Positions 6,415-12,933 of a stretch of 12,933 nt of DNA are shown here, in pieces. Numbering within the stretch: position 1 is the first letter of the stretch; each line of letters starts with the position of its first letter. The notes beneath the pieces were generated by a model. That model was not told the origin of the DNA. It saw nothing but the letters and a program-made list of their open reading frames with translations, and searched no databases. Both the position numbers and the translations under genes were made by a program. Source of the stretch: an uncultured Flavobacterium sp. (GTDB lineage Bacteria; Bacteroidota; Bacteroidia; Flavobacteriales; Flavobacteriaceae); assembly GCA_946480635.1 (NCBI GenBank), contig CAMLKV010000021.1, positions 1-12,933 on the forward strand. The letters are read 5' to 3'.

Positions 6415-7473
6415 TTATTTGCCAGATTTATCTACTACTGGTCTGTCTTTACGATTAGCTAATTCCCAAGCGATTGCAAAAGCAAGTTGTGTTCTTTTAG
6501 CAAGGGCATCATATTCTATTTTGCTTGGCTCATCAGTAGGCTGATGATAATCTTCGTGAGTACCATTAAATAAAAATACTGCTGGAATATTGTGCTTAGC
6601 AAAGTTGTAGTGGTCTGAACGGTAATAGAAACGATTAGGGTCGTTACGATCGTTATATTTGTAATCTAAATTAAGGTTTACAAACTTTTTGTTGGCAGCT
6701 TCTGTAATATTATAAAGATCTGACGAAAGATAGTCTGAACCAATAATGTAAACATAATTGTTACTGTCTTCATGCAGTTTGTCACGACGACCAATCATAT
6801 CAATATTGATATCTGTAATGGTTTTTGCTAAAGGAAACAAAGGGTTTTCGGTATAAAAACGAGAACCATGTAACCCATGTTCTTCACCAGTTACGTGTAA
6901 AAACAAGATTGAACGCTTAGGTCCTTTTCCTTCTTTTTTAGCTTGTTGAAATGCCTGAGCAATTTCTAATAAAGCTACAGTTCCTGATCCATCATCATCG
7001 GCACCATTATAGATTTCGCCATTTTTCATTCCTACGTGATCATAATGGGCAGAAATAACAAGTATTTCTTCTGGTTTTTCTGAACCTTCTATAAATGCCC
7101 AAATGTTTTCTGAGTTTCCTAGTTTAGGGCTAAATGCTTTTTGAAAATATGAAGAGGGTATAGGTTGATAAAATGAATCTGCTCCTTTAGGAAAAGAAAC
7201 ACCATTTTTAGTGTATTGTTCGATAAGGTATTTTCCAGCCTTTTTTTGTCCTTCTTCTCCTGTGTTTCTACCTTGCATTTCATCTGAGGCAACAATGTAA
7301 AGATGTGTTTTTAAATCATCAGAAGTGATGGTTTTGATGTATTTTTCAACATCAGTACTGTTTGATTCTAGTGAGGTAGGAGCAGAAGTCGACTTACTAA
7401 CGGTCGATTTTTGACTCGTGCAACTTGTGAATGTTACGAGAGCTAAGGCTAAAATGGTAAATTGGTTTTTCAT
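6415..7473 (-). CDS. M28-family zinc aminopeptidase, lipoprotein
   Basis: The protein is predicted to be an exported, lipid-anchored exopeptidase that trims peptides in the periplasm or at the surface. The signal peptide ends in lipobox FTSC (C18). A Ser/Thr-rich linker (~19-40) precedes the peptidase domain. All M28 zinc-site motifs are visible: AHYDHVG (142-148, H143), NGADDDGSG (156-164, D160), TGEEHG (195-200, catalytic E197 and ligand E198), NIDMIGR (223-229, D225) and EDYHQPTDE (307-315, H310). The segment SDEMQGRNTGEEGQKKAGKY (63-82) is typical of Bacteroidota M28 peptidases. At 352 residues it carries a single catalytic domain without PA or PDZ insertions. Substrate is not predictable. 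It has its own promoter 60 bases or less upstream, so it may be expressed independently of the DUF3667 gene before it. Its stop codon is only 7 bases from the structured element at 6331-6407. Confidence 0.92.
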   Translation of the reverse strand: MKNQFTILALALVTFTSCTSQKSTVSKSTSAPTSLESNSTDVEKYIKTITSDDLKTHLYIVASDEMQGRNTGEEGQKKAGKYLIEQYTKNGVSFPKGADSFYQPIPSSYFQKAFSPKLGNSENIWAFIEGSEKPEEILVISAHYDHVGMKNGEIYNGADDDGSGTVALLEIAQAFQQAKKEGKGPKRSILFLHVTGEEHGLHGSRFYTENPLFPLAKTITDINIDMIGRRDKLHEDSNNYVYIIGSDYLSSDLYNITEAANKKFVNLNLDYKYNDRNDPNRFYYRSDHYNFAKHNIPAVFLFNGTHEDYHQPTDEPSKIEYDALAKRTQLAFAIAWELANRKDRPVVDKSGK

Positions 7474-7491
7474 AATTTGATAATTGGTAAA

Positions 7492-7521
7492 CGAATTTAA
7501 CCAATACTAGATTATTACCAA
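7492..7521 (-). promoter_or_regulatory. Probable promoter of the M28 peptidase gene
   Basis: On the minus strand TTG (7521-7519) and TAAATTCG (7499-7492) are 19 bases apart. The -7 box differs from TAnnTTTG at one position. The start codon follows 18 bases later, giving a very short leader. Confidence 0.5.
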
Positions 7522-7533
7522 ATTTTATTAGAA

Positions 7534-8487
7534 TTAATTAACATTTAAAGCGCTGTAGGCAATCAGGAATAGTACGGTAATTAATAGAAAAAAAAGATTG
7601 ATGCTAAGAATACAAACTCCTTTGAATCTAGAAACCCATTTTTTTTCTCCATAAAATCGACTGTGTGAACGGAAAAAATAGAATATCCACCAAAGAATTA
7701 AACCAAAGGCCATAAAGCCACTTATTACATCGGCTGTTTCTGAATTGAATGCCCAGTTTAAAAAGATGGAAATGACTTCATTTATAGTAAAAGATAATAA
7801 AATCATTGAAAAATAGTGAATCGTAAAGATTCCGTTATCAAAATAATACCATTTTTTCTTGTTATGGAAAAGCCATAGTACAAAAGCAAAAAGTGGCATG
7901 TAAATAAATAGTGCTTTTGGAATAGTGCTAAACAATGTTTTGGTAAACTTTTTACCAAAATCTTTGTCTTTTGCATGTTTAGCAATGTTTCGGAATTTTG
8001 TGTCTAGCCATTTACCAACTTGACTTCCATCTTTTCCTAATTCTGTTTTGAATCCAGTAGTGTCCACTTGAATTTCATTTTTTTTATCTTCTGTAAAACG
8101 AATGTTGTTTTCGTTCTTTCCTTTTTCCTTATTGTTTATTTTGGTTATTGGAACTTCATTATGTGTTTCTGCTGAATTCATCATAGATAGCAGAAAAAAA
8201 GTAACAAAACTTATAAAGATGTACAGTTTAACTGGTGCAACATAACTTTTTCTTTTTCCTGAAAGATACTCTGTAGATAATTTTGCTGGATAGAAAAGAA
8301 GATATTTAATCGTTTTCCAGAAACCACTATCGTAATGCACTAAATCTTCAATAGTGTGTGTAAAAAGATAATGAAATGATTCTTTAGTTTGTGTGTTTTC
8401 TTGACCACAATTAGGACAAAATCTTTTTTCAACTACATGATTGCAGTTCAAACAAGTCATATCCTTACGTAAAGCATGGTGTCCCAT
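7534..8487 (-). CDS. DUF3667 family zinc-ribbon membrane protein, function unknown
   Basis: An N-terminal zinc ribbon has two knuckles, CLNC (12-15) and CPNCGQE (24-30). It is followed by the typical DUF3667 core: a helical stretch with FWKTIKYLLFYPAKLSTEYLSGKRKSYV around residues 56-82, then a first membrane helix at about 87-103. A charged, lysine-rich soluble loop (~110-185) separates this from four more hydrophobic segments near 191-208, 221-247, 254-272 and 291-313. The soluble loop probably faces the periplasm or extends from the inner membrane. No enzyme motif is seen. The start at 8487 is used because it lies 6 bases after the pseudouridine synthase stop; an internal ATG at residue 10, just before the first cysteine, is an alternative. 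It is probably co-transcribed with the upstream PASTA and pseudouridine synthase genes. A reading frame at 7803-7985 is a shadow. Confidence 0.85.
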   Translation of the reverse strand: MGHHALRKDMTCLNCNHVVEKRFCPNCGQENTQTKESFHYLFTHTIEDLVHYDSGFWKTIKYLLFYPAKLSTEYLSGKRKSYVAPVKLYIFISFVTFFLLSMMNSAETHNEVPITKINNKEKGKNENNIRFTEDKKNEIQVDTTGFKTELGKDGSQVGKWLDTKFRNIAKHAKDKDFGKKFTKTLFSTIPKALFIYMPLFAFVLWLFHNKKKWYYFDNGIFTIHYFSMILLSFTINEVISIFLNWAFNSETADVISGFMAFGLILWWIFYFFRSHSRFYGEKKWVSRFKGVCILSINLFFLLITVLFLIAYSALNVN

Positions 8488-8493
8488 TAATAG

Positions 8494-9425
8494 TTATTCT
8501 TCAAGTTGATCAAAGATATGTGATTTAGAATAATTTCGCCACTTTTCAATACACTCTTTCATGTCATCAGGAATTTCTGTATCGAAACGTATGTATTCCT
8601 TAGTAACAGGATGTTCAAATCCAAGAGTTTTTGCATGAAGAGCTTGACGAGGTAATATTTTGAAACAATTTTCAACAAACTGCTTATACTTTGTAAAAGT
8701 AGTCCCTTTCAAAATTAAATGACCACCATATCTTTCATCATTAAATAAAGGATGTCCAATATGTTTCATGTGAGCTCTAATTTGGTGTGTCCTACCAGTT
8801 TCTAGTATACAAGAAACAACCGTTATATAGTACCTTCATCTTCCTTAACATTTCCCCAAACTATAGCTATGTATTCACGCTCAGTGGTTTTTTCTTCAAA
8901 CTGTTTGGCTAAATATGTCATAGCAGATTCAGTCTTTGCGATAACTAGTAATCCCGAAGTATTTTTATCAATTCTATGCACTAAACCAGGACGCTCACTA
9001 CTGTTCATTGGTAAGTTGTCAAAGTGATAAGCTAAGGCATTTACTAATGTACCTGTGTAGTTGCCATGACCAGGATGAACTACTAATCCAACTGGTTTAT
9101 TGATAACAAGTAATGCATCATCTTCATAAACAATATCTAAAGGGATATTTTCAGGAATGATATGGTTTTCAAACGGAGGATGTGAAAGCATTACCTTTAT
9201 TTCATCAAAAGGTTTTACCTTATAATTTGATTTTACAGGAACTCCATTAGCAAAAATGTTTCCTCTTTCAGCTGCTTGCTGAATTTTGTTTCGAGTGGCG
9301 TTTTCTATAAGTTGCATTAAAAACTTATCTACTCGTAAAATCGACTGACCTTTTGGAGAAATAAATTTGTAATGTTCGTATAACTCGTCGTCTAATTCTT
9401 CGTTTTCAAAAATTTCCTGACTCAT
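8494..9425 (-). pseudogene. rluD: RluD-type 23S rRNA pseudouridine synthase, interrupted by an internal deletion with frameshift
   Basis: Intact relatives isomerise uridines in 23S rRNA helix 69. The first frame (9425-8823, 200 residues) holds the S4 RNA-binding domain (about 29-80, RVDKFL...RGNIFANGVPV), the INKPVGLVVHPGHG segment and the catalytic motif HRIDKNTSGLL (150-160, D153). It ends KEDEGTI then TAA. The C-terminal part resumes in another frame: from about 8829 it reads YITVVSCILETGRTHQIRAH, then continues through ERYGG to the stop at 8494. Between GTI and YITVVSC the family normally has about 35 residues (the IGRHP...R and GKxAVTHYKV motifs); these are absent. The two parts sum to about 310 residues against an expected ~345. 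The likely junction is the repeated TATA near 8824-8829. It starts within the stop of the PASTA gene (TAATG). It is either a real loss of function or a sequence/assembly error. The 91-residue frame at 8769-8494 is not an independent gene. Confidence 0.85.
8821..8832 (-). other. Deletion junction in the RluD-type gene
   Basis: On the minus strand the bases TACTATATAACG join the two halves. The first frame reads ACT ATA TAA (8831-8823) and stops; the downstream coding frame reads TAC TAT ATA ACG GTT. The TATA is a possible microhomology for a deletion of about 100-115 bases not divisible by three. Confidence 0.7.
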
Positions 9426-10036
9426 TATTCTGTCGCTGTTGAATCTGTTCCTTGGTTAATTTCGTCAAGATTTTCTTCTTCAAAGCCAATCTTACCATCA
9501 CCTAAAACCAAATCAACTTTAGTCATTTTAAGTACTTGTTGACCAGCTTTTATTGGTTTTCCTCCAACTTTCATTTCAAGAACCATGTCTTTTGCAAGAT
9601 TAGGAATGTATGTTGTGTCTCCAACTTCTAAACCAAGTGCTTTTAGTGTAGGTACAGCTTGACGGTATGTTTTTTGAACTAAATCAGGTAATCTTACTTT
9701 AGAATATCCAGAAGCATTTATTTTTACGTAAATAACTCGGTTTTGTTTCACTTTTGCTCCAGGTGAAGGGTCTTGTTGTACAATCGAATGTATAGGAAAA
9801 GCTGAGTTATAGTCAACCGTGTCTAATAATTCATAGTCTAAATCAAGTTCATCCAGTTTGTCTTCTGCTTCTTCAAGAGTTAATTTGCTTAAGTTAGGAA
9901 CTGTTATTTCTTCACCGTGATTAGTTGTAAAACTAATCCAATACATGAATAAAAATAGTGATGCACATATAATTAAAAAAGCTAAAGCAAGTTGCTTGAA
10001 AAAAGTAAAACTAAGTAGGAATTTTTTGAGACTCAT
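9425..10036 (-). CDS. Membrane-anchored PASTA-domain protein without a kinase domain
   Basis: The short cytoplasmic N-terminus (MSLKKFLLSF) is followed by one transmembrane helix (about 14-36, ending MYWIS). Two PASTA domains follow on the outside: residues 42-107 (ITVPNLSKLTLEEAEDKL ... IVQQDPSPGAKVKQN) and 112-180 (VRLPDLVQKTYRQAVPTLKALGL ...). The tail is acidic (EEENLDEINQG). PASTA domains in Ser/Thr kinases and penicillin-binding proteins bind peptidoglycan fragments or act as spacers; here there is no kinase or transpeptidase domain, so the protein is an anchor, sensor or partner whose job is unknown. It is divergent from ddl, which makes the D-Ala-D-Ala end of the peptidoglycan stem, consistent with a wall-related role. 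Its TAA shares one base with the ATG of the pseudouridine synthase, implying coupled translation. Confidence 0.85.
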   Translation of the reverse strand: MSLKKFLLSFTFFKQLALAFLIICASLFLFMYWISFTTNHGEEITVPNLSKLTLEEAEDKLDELDLDYELLDTVDYNSAFPIHSIVQQDPSPGAKVKQNRVIYVKINASGYSKVRLPDLVQKTYRQAVPTLKALGLEVGDTTYIPNLAKDMVLEMKVGGKPIKAGQQVLKMTKVDLVLGDGKIGFEEENLDEINQGTDSTATE

Positions 10037-10052
10037 AAAAAATCATTTATTG

Positions 10053-10060
10053 CAAAGATA
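10053..10060 (-). promoter_or_regulatory. Probable -7 box of the PASTA gene
   Basis: On the minus strand TATCTTTG (10060-10053) matches TAnnTTTG exactly and lies 16 bases upstream of the start codon. The nearest upstream TTG is 25 bases away, slightly beyond the usual spacing, so the -33 element is uncertain. Confidence 0.5.
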
Positions 10061-10097
10061 TAAAAATACTAAAGCGATTTCATTTCAAAAAAAATGA

Positions 10098-10105
10098 TAA
10101 TTTTG
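10098..10105 (+). promoter_or_regulatory. Probable -7 box of the ddl-coaD-M14 peptidase run
   Basis: TAATTTTG matches TAnnTTTG exactly and ends 20 bases before the ddl start at 10126. No exact TTG is found at the -33 distance; only TTT/TTC near 10078-10081 is available. Confidence 0.5.
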
Positions 10106-10125
10106 TTTAAACACAAATACAATTT

Positions 10126-11100
10126 ATGAAAAATATCGCCATTATTATGGGAGGTTACTCAAGCGAGTACCAAATTTCACTTAAAAGCGGAAACGTAGTT
10201 TACCAGAATCTTGATCAAACAAAATATAAAGGATTTCGAATTCATATTTTTAAAGAAAAATGGGTTTATGTAGACGATAATGATAAAGAGTTTTTAATTG
10301 ATAAAAATGATTTTTCGGTTACTGTAAATGGAAGTAAAATTGTTTTCGATTGTGTTTTTAATGCTATTCATGGAACTCCGGGTGAAGACGGATTAATGCA
10401 AGCTTACTTTGAATTGTTAGGAATTAAACAAACGTCTTGTGATTACTATCAAGCAGCCCTGACTTTTAATAAGAGAGATTTGCTTTCTGTGCTAAAACCA
10501 TACGGAATAAAAACGGCAACTTCATTTTATCTAAATCAGGGAGATAAAATAAATGTTGATGAAATTATCGAAAAAGTAGGATTGCCTTGTTTCGTTAAAC
10601 CAAATAAATCAGGTTCAAGCTTCGGAATTTCTAAAGTGCATAAAAAAGAAGATTTTTTAACTGCTGTTGAAAATGCTTATAAAGAAGATAACGAAATCAT
10701 TATAGAAAGTTTTCTTGATGGGACAGAAGTTTCAGTAGGAGTTATAAATTACAAAGGTGAAATAATCGTATTACCTATCACCGAAATTGTTTCTGAAAAC
10801 GACTTTTTCGATTACGAAGCAAAATATTTAGGAAAATCTCAAGAAATAACACCTGCAAGACTTACACAAGAAATTGAGGCGAGAGTTCGTGAAGTTGCAA
10901 AAAAAGCGTATGAAGTGCTTAAAATGAGCGGATTTTCACGTAGTGAATATATTTTAGTAAATGGAGAGCCACATATGCTTGAAATGAATACAATTCCAGG
11001 ACTCACAAATGAAAGCTTGATTCCGCAGCAAGCTCGTGAAGCTGGAATATCATTATCAGATTTGTTTTCAAACGCTATCGAATTAGCTTTAAATAAATAA
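10126..11100 (+). CDS. ddl: D-alanine--D-alanine ligase
   Basis: The enzyme joins two D-alanines with ATP to make the dipeptide that ends the peptidoglycan stem; it is cytoplasmic and normally essential. The ATP-grasp architecture is complete in 324 residues. The N-terminal domain has IIMGGYSSEYQISLKSG (6-22), with E14 the conserved substrate-binding glutamate, and NAIHGTPGEDG (79-89). The central domain has PCFVKPNKSGSSFGISKV (154-171), where K158 contacts ATP, and ESFLDGTEVSVGV (194-206). The C-terminal domain has FFDYEAKYLGKSQE (227-240), FSRSEYILVNGEPHMLEMNTIPGLT (270-294) with metal ligands E274 (Asp in E. coli DdlB), E286 and N288, and the ending SLIPQQAREAG. Y230 sits in the usual omega-loop position, which suggests a D-Ala-D-Ala rather than D-Ala-D-Lac product. 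coaD follows after 2 bases. Confidence 0.97.
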   Translation: MKNIAIIMGGYSSEYQISLKSGNVVYQNLDQTKYKGFRIHIFKEKWVYVDDNDKEFLIDKNDFSVTVNGSKIVFDCVFNAIHGTPGEDGLMQAYFELLGIKQTSCDYYQAALTFNKRDLLSVLKPYGIKTATSFYLNQGDKINVDEIIEKVGLPCFVKPNKSGSSFGISKVHKKEDFLTAVENAYKEDNEIIIESFLDGTEVSVGVINYKGEIIVLPITEIVSENDFFDYEAKYLGKSQEITPARLTQEIEARVREVAKKAYEVLKMSGFSRSEYILVNGEPHMLEMNTIPGLTNESLIPQQAREAGISLSDLFSNAIELALNK

Positions 11101-11102
11101 TT

Positions 11103-11558
11103 ATGCGCAGAGCGATATTTCCTGGATCATTTGATCCTATAACCTTAGGCCATTTAGATATAATCAATAGAAGTATTCCTTTATTTGATGAAATTATAAT
11201 AGCTATTGGTGTCAATGCAGAAAAAAAATACATGTTTCCTTTAGAAGAACGTAAGCGTTTTATTGAAGAGACGTTTAAGCTCGAAGATTCAATTTCTGTT
11301 ATAACTTATGAAGGACTAACTATTGATCTATGTAAAAAATATGAAGCAGATTTTATCTTAAGGGGTTTACGTAATCCAGCCGATTTTGAGTTCGAAAAAG
11401 CAATTGCTCATACAAATAGAAAATTATCTAAAATAGAAACTATATTTTTATTAACTGCTGCTGATACTTCGTTTATAAGTTCAAGTATTGTTCGTGATGT
11501 TATTAGAAATGGAGGTAATTACAAAGTATTAGTTCCAGATGCCGTAACTGTAAAATAA
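11103..11558 (+). CDS. coaD: Phosphopantetheine adenylyltransferase
   Basis: The enzyme adenylates 4'-phosphopantetheine to dephospho-CoA, the fourth step of coenzyme A synthesis from pantothenate. It is a nucleotidyltransferase of standard length (151). Motifs are FPGSFDPITLGHLDII (6-21), containing the T/HxGH nucleotide-binding signature at T14-H17; FPLEERKRFIEE (45-56); FILRGLRNPADFEFE (84-98), with R87 and R90 contacting substrate; and the ISSSIVRD motif (125-132), which binds the ATP phosphates. It starts 2 bases after the ddl stop, and its TAA shares one base with the ATG of the following peptidase gene, so the three genes are very likely one operon with coupled translation. The start at 11103 gives the canonical N-terminus. 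Confidence 0.97.
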   Translation: MRRAIFPGSFDPITLGHLDIINRSIPLFDEIIIAIGVNAEKKYMFPLEERKRFIEETFKLEDSISVITYEGLTIDLCKKYEADFILRGLRNPADFEFEKAIAHTNRKLSKIETIFLLTAADTSFISSSIVRDVIRNGGNYKVLVPDAVTVK

Positions 11559-12933
11559 TGAAAACCATTTTAAAGTTAGTTTTACTACTTTTTTCAGTAT
11601 TGTGTTATTCTCAAAAATACCTGACAGTTTTTGAAAAAGGAAACGGAAATCAATCAGCCACCTATAATCAAGTTATTGAGTTTTATAAAATCCTTGACAA
11701 AGATTTTCAAACTATATATGTCGAAACAATGGGAATCACAGATTGTGGGGAACCATTGAGCATAGTTGTTTTTAATCCTGATAAAAAGTTCGATTCCAGA
11801 TCATTTGATAAAAAAAAGACTGTCATTCTAATAAATAACGGAATTCATGCAGGTGAACCAGATGGTATTGATGCTTCAATGATGTTTTTTAGAGATTTGG
11901 CCACTGGAAAAATCTCTGTGCCTAAAAATACTATTGTAATTGCAATCCCTGTGTATAATATCGAAGGGTTACTTAACAGAAATTCAACTTCAAGAGTTAA
12001 TCAAAATGGCCCCGAAGAATATGGTTTTCGTGGAAACGGAAGAAACTTTGATTTGAATCGTGATATGATTAAATCGGATGCAAAAAATACAAAAGCACTT
12101 GTAGAGATTTTGCACAAATTTAACCCAGATGTTTTTATTGATAACCACGTTAGTAATGGCGCCGATTATCAGTACTCATTGACATATATACAAACACAAC
12201 CTGACAAGTTAGGGAAGGAATTGGGCGATTTTCAAAAAAATATGATGACACCTTCAATTGTTAAGGATCTAAAAGAAAAAGGAGTAGAATCTATTCCTTA
12301 TGTAAACGTTTGGGGAGGAACCCCAGATAAAGGTTATGCGCAATTTTTTGATTCTCCAAGATATACTACAGGTTATACATCTTTATTTAATATGATTGGA
12401 TATGTTGTAGAAACTCATATGCTAAAAGAGTATTCAAAAAGGGTAGGAGCTACTTATCAATTTATGGAATCGCTTTTGCGTTTTGTTGATAATAATGCAC
12501 AACAAATTAAATTAATAAGAAAGAGAAATTCACAACAATATTCGGTTGGTGATAAATATCCAGTGCAATGGAAATTAGATTCAACCAAAGTGGAAAAAAT
12601 GAATTTCTTGGGTTATGAAGGAAGTTATAAAAAAAGTGATGTTACAACAGGAAATAGATTGTTTTATGACAGAAATAAACCTTTTAGTAAGGAAATTGAT
12701 TTTTATCCAAAGTATAAATCGGTAAAAGAAGTAGTTATTCCTAAAGGGTATGTTATTCCAAAATCATGGTGGAATGTAATCAACTTATTGAAAACAAATA
12801 ATTGTCAGTACGCTATTTTGAAAAAAGATACTGTAATTGAAGTTGAAAATTATAAGATTGCTGATTATAAAACATCAACTTCAGCTTATGAAGGACATTA
12901 TAATCATCGTAATACAAAAGTTACTTCTTCTGT
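11558..12933 (+). CDS. M14-family zinc carboxypeptidase, secreted; C-terminus beyond the window
   Basis: The frame opens at ATG 11558 (overlapping the coaD TAA by one base) and stays open to the last base, giving 458 codons. The N-terminus is a signal peptide (MKTILKLVLLLFSVLCYSQ) with probable cleavage around residue 19. The cysteine at 16 is preceded by Leu, so this is not a good lipobox. Zinc ligands are in NGIHAGEPDG (94-103: H97, E100) and DNHVSNG (195-201: H197). RNFDLNRD (162-169) is the substrate-binding arginine segment, and VVETHMLKEY (283-292) gives the catalytic glutamate E285. This is the M14 arrangement seen in Bacteroidota peptidases of about 570 residues. A C-terminal region after residue ~330 of unknown fold continues off the edge. 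Its substrate may be exogenous peptide or cell-wall peptide; co-transcription with ddl makes a wall link possible but is weak evidence. Confidence 0.88.
   Translation, partial: MKTILKLVLLLFSVLCYSQKYLTVFEKGNGNQSATYNQVIEFYKILDKDFQTIYVETMGITDCGEPLSIVVFNPDKKFDSRSFDKKKTVILINNGIHAGEPDGIDASMMFFRDLATGKISVPKNTIVIAIPVYNIEGLLNRNSTSRVNQNGPEEYGFRGNGRNFDLNRDMIKSDAKNTKALVEILHKFNPDVFIDNHVSNGADYQYSLTYIQTQPDKLGKELGDFQKNMMTPSIVKDLKEKGVESIPYVNVWGGTPDKGYAQFFDSPRYTTGYTSLFNMIGYVVETHMLKEYSKRVGATYQFMESLLRFVDNNAQQIKLIRKRNSQQYSVGDKYPVQWKLDSTKVEKMNFLGYEGSYKKSDVTTGNRLFYDRNKPFSKEIDFYPKYKSVKEVVIPKGYVIPKSWWNVINLLKTNNCQYAILKKDTVIEVENYKIADYKTSTSAYEGHYNHRNTKVTSS

Noticed and set aside
7803..7985. A 60-codon minus-strand reading frame
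   Set aside because: It is an alternate frame inside the DUF3667 gene, and its hydrophobic stretch simply mirrors the membrane helices.
8494..8769. An independent 91-residue protein
   Set aside because: Its sequence is the C-terminal part of the RluD-type enzyme, and the same frame extends upstream through TGRTHQIRAH without a start codon of its own.
8821..8832. Programmed frameshift in the RluD-type gene
   Set aside because: A -1 shift at ACT ATA TAA would rejoin the frames, but the site is not a good slippery heptamer and about 35 conserved residues would still be missing.

Overview
The window looks like chromosome of a Bacteroidota bacterium, most likely a member of the Flavobacteriaceae. 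The DNA is AT-rich. Coding starts have A-rich leaders without clear Shine-Dalgarno sites. Several genes are preceded by the Bacteroidota promoter pattern (TTG, about 19-22 bases, then TAnnTTTG). The gene content also fits: a menaquinone thioesterase/isochorismate synthase pair, the bacillithiol deacetylase BshB1, a DUF3667 membrane protein, lipoproteins, and a PASTA-protein/RluD-type gene pair opposite ddl-coaD. No prophage, transposon, CRISPR array or defence cassette is visible; most of the window is housekeeping chromosome.

Layout. 1-750 (minus) is the 5' part of fumarylacetoacetase (tyrosine/phenylalanine breakdown). It diverges from glyA (864-2138, plus), and the two promoters overlap. 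glyA converges on a beta-helix lipoprotein gene (2188-3732, minus) across a symmetric two-way terminator. From 3849 to 6081 a plus-strand run carries a DHNA-CoA thioesterase (menI-like), an isochorismate synthase (menF-like) and bshB1. At 6082-6414 there is no protein gene, but the stretch is dense: a strong tRNA promoter, a leader with small hairpins, tRNA-His(GTG), a strong terminator and a compact multi-hairpin element of unknown function.

From 6415 to 10036 everything is on the minus strand. In transcription order it holds a membrane-anchored PASTA protein, an RluD-type pseudouridine synthase gene, a DUF3667 zinc-ribbon membrane protein, and an M28 peptidase lipoprotein with its own promoter. 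The pseudouridine synthase gene is broken: about 35 conserved residues are missing and the two parts are out of frame. Divergent from the PASTA gene, 10126-12933 (plus) is a tightly packed run: ddl (D-Ala-D-Ala ligase), coaD (coenzyme A synthesis) and an M14 zinc carboxypeptidase that runs off the window.

Themes: peptidoglycan and envelope (ddl, PASTA protein, lipoproteins, secreted peptidases), respiratory quinone and low-molecular-weight thiol synthesis (menI, menF, bshB1), and one-carbon and amino-acid metabolism (glyA, fumarylacetoacetase). The observations most worth following up are the internal deletion in the RluD-type gene and the structured intergenic element at 6331-6407. All gene calls rest on reading motifs by eye; no database search was run.
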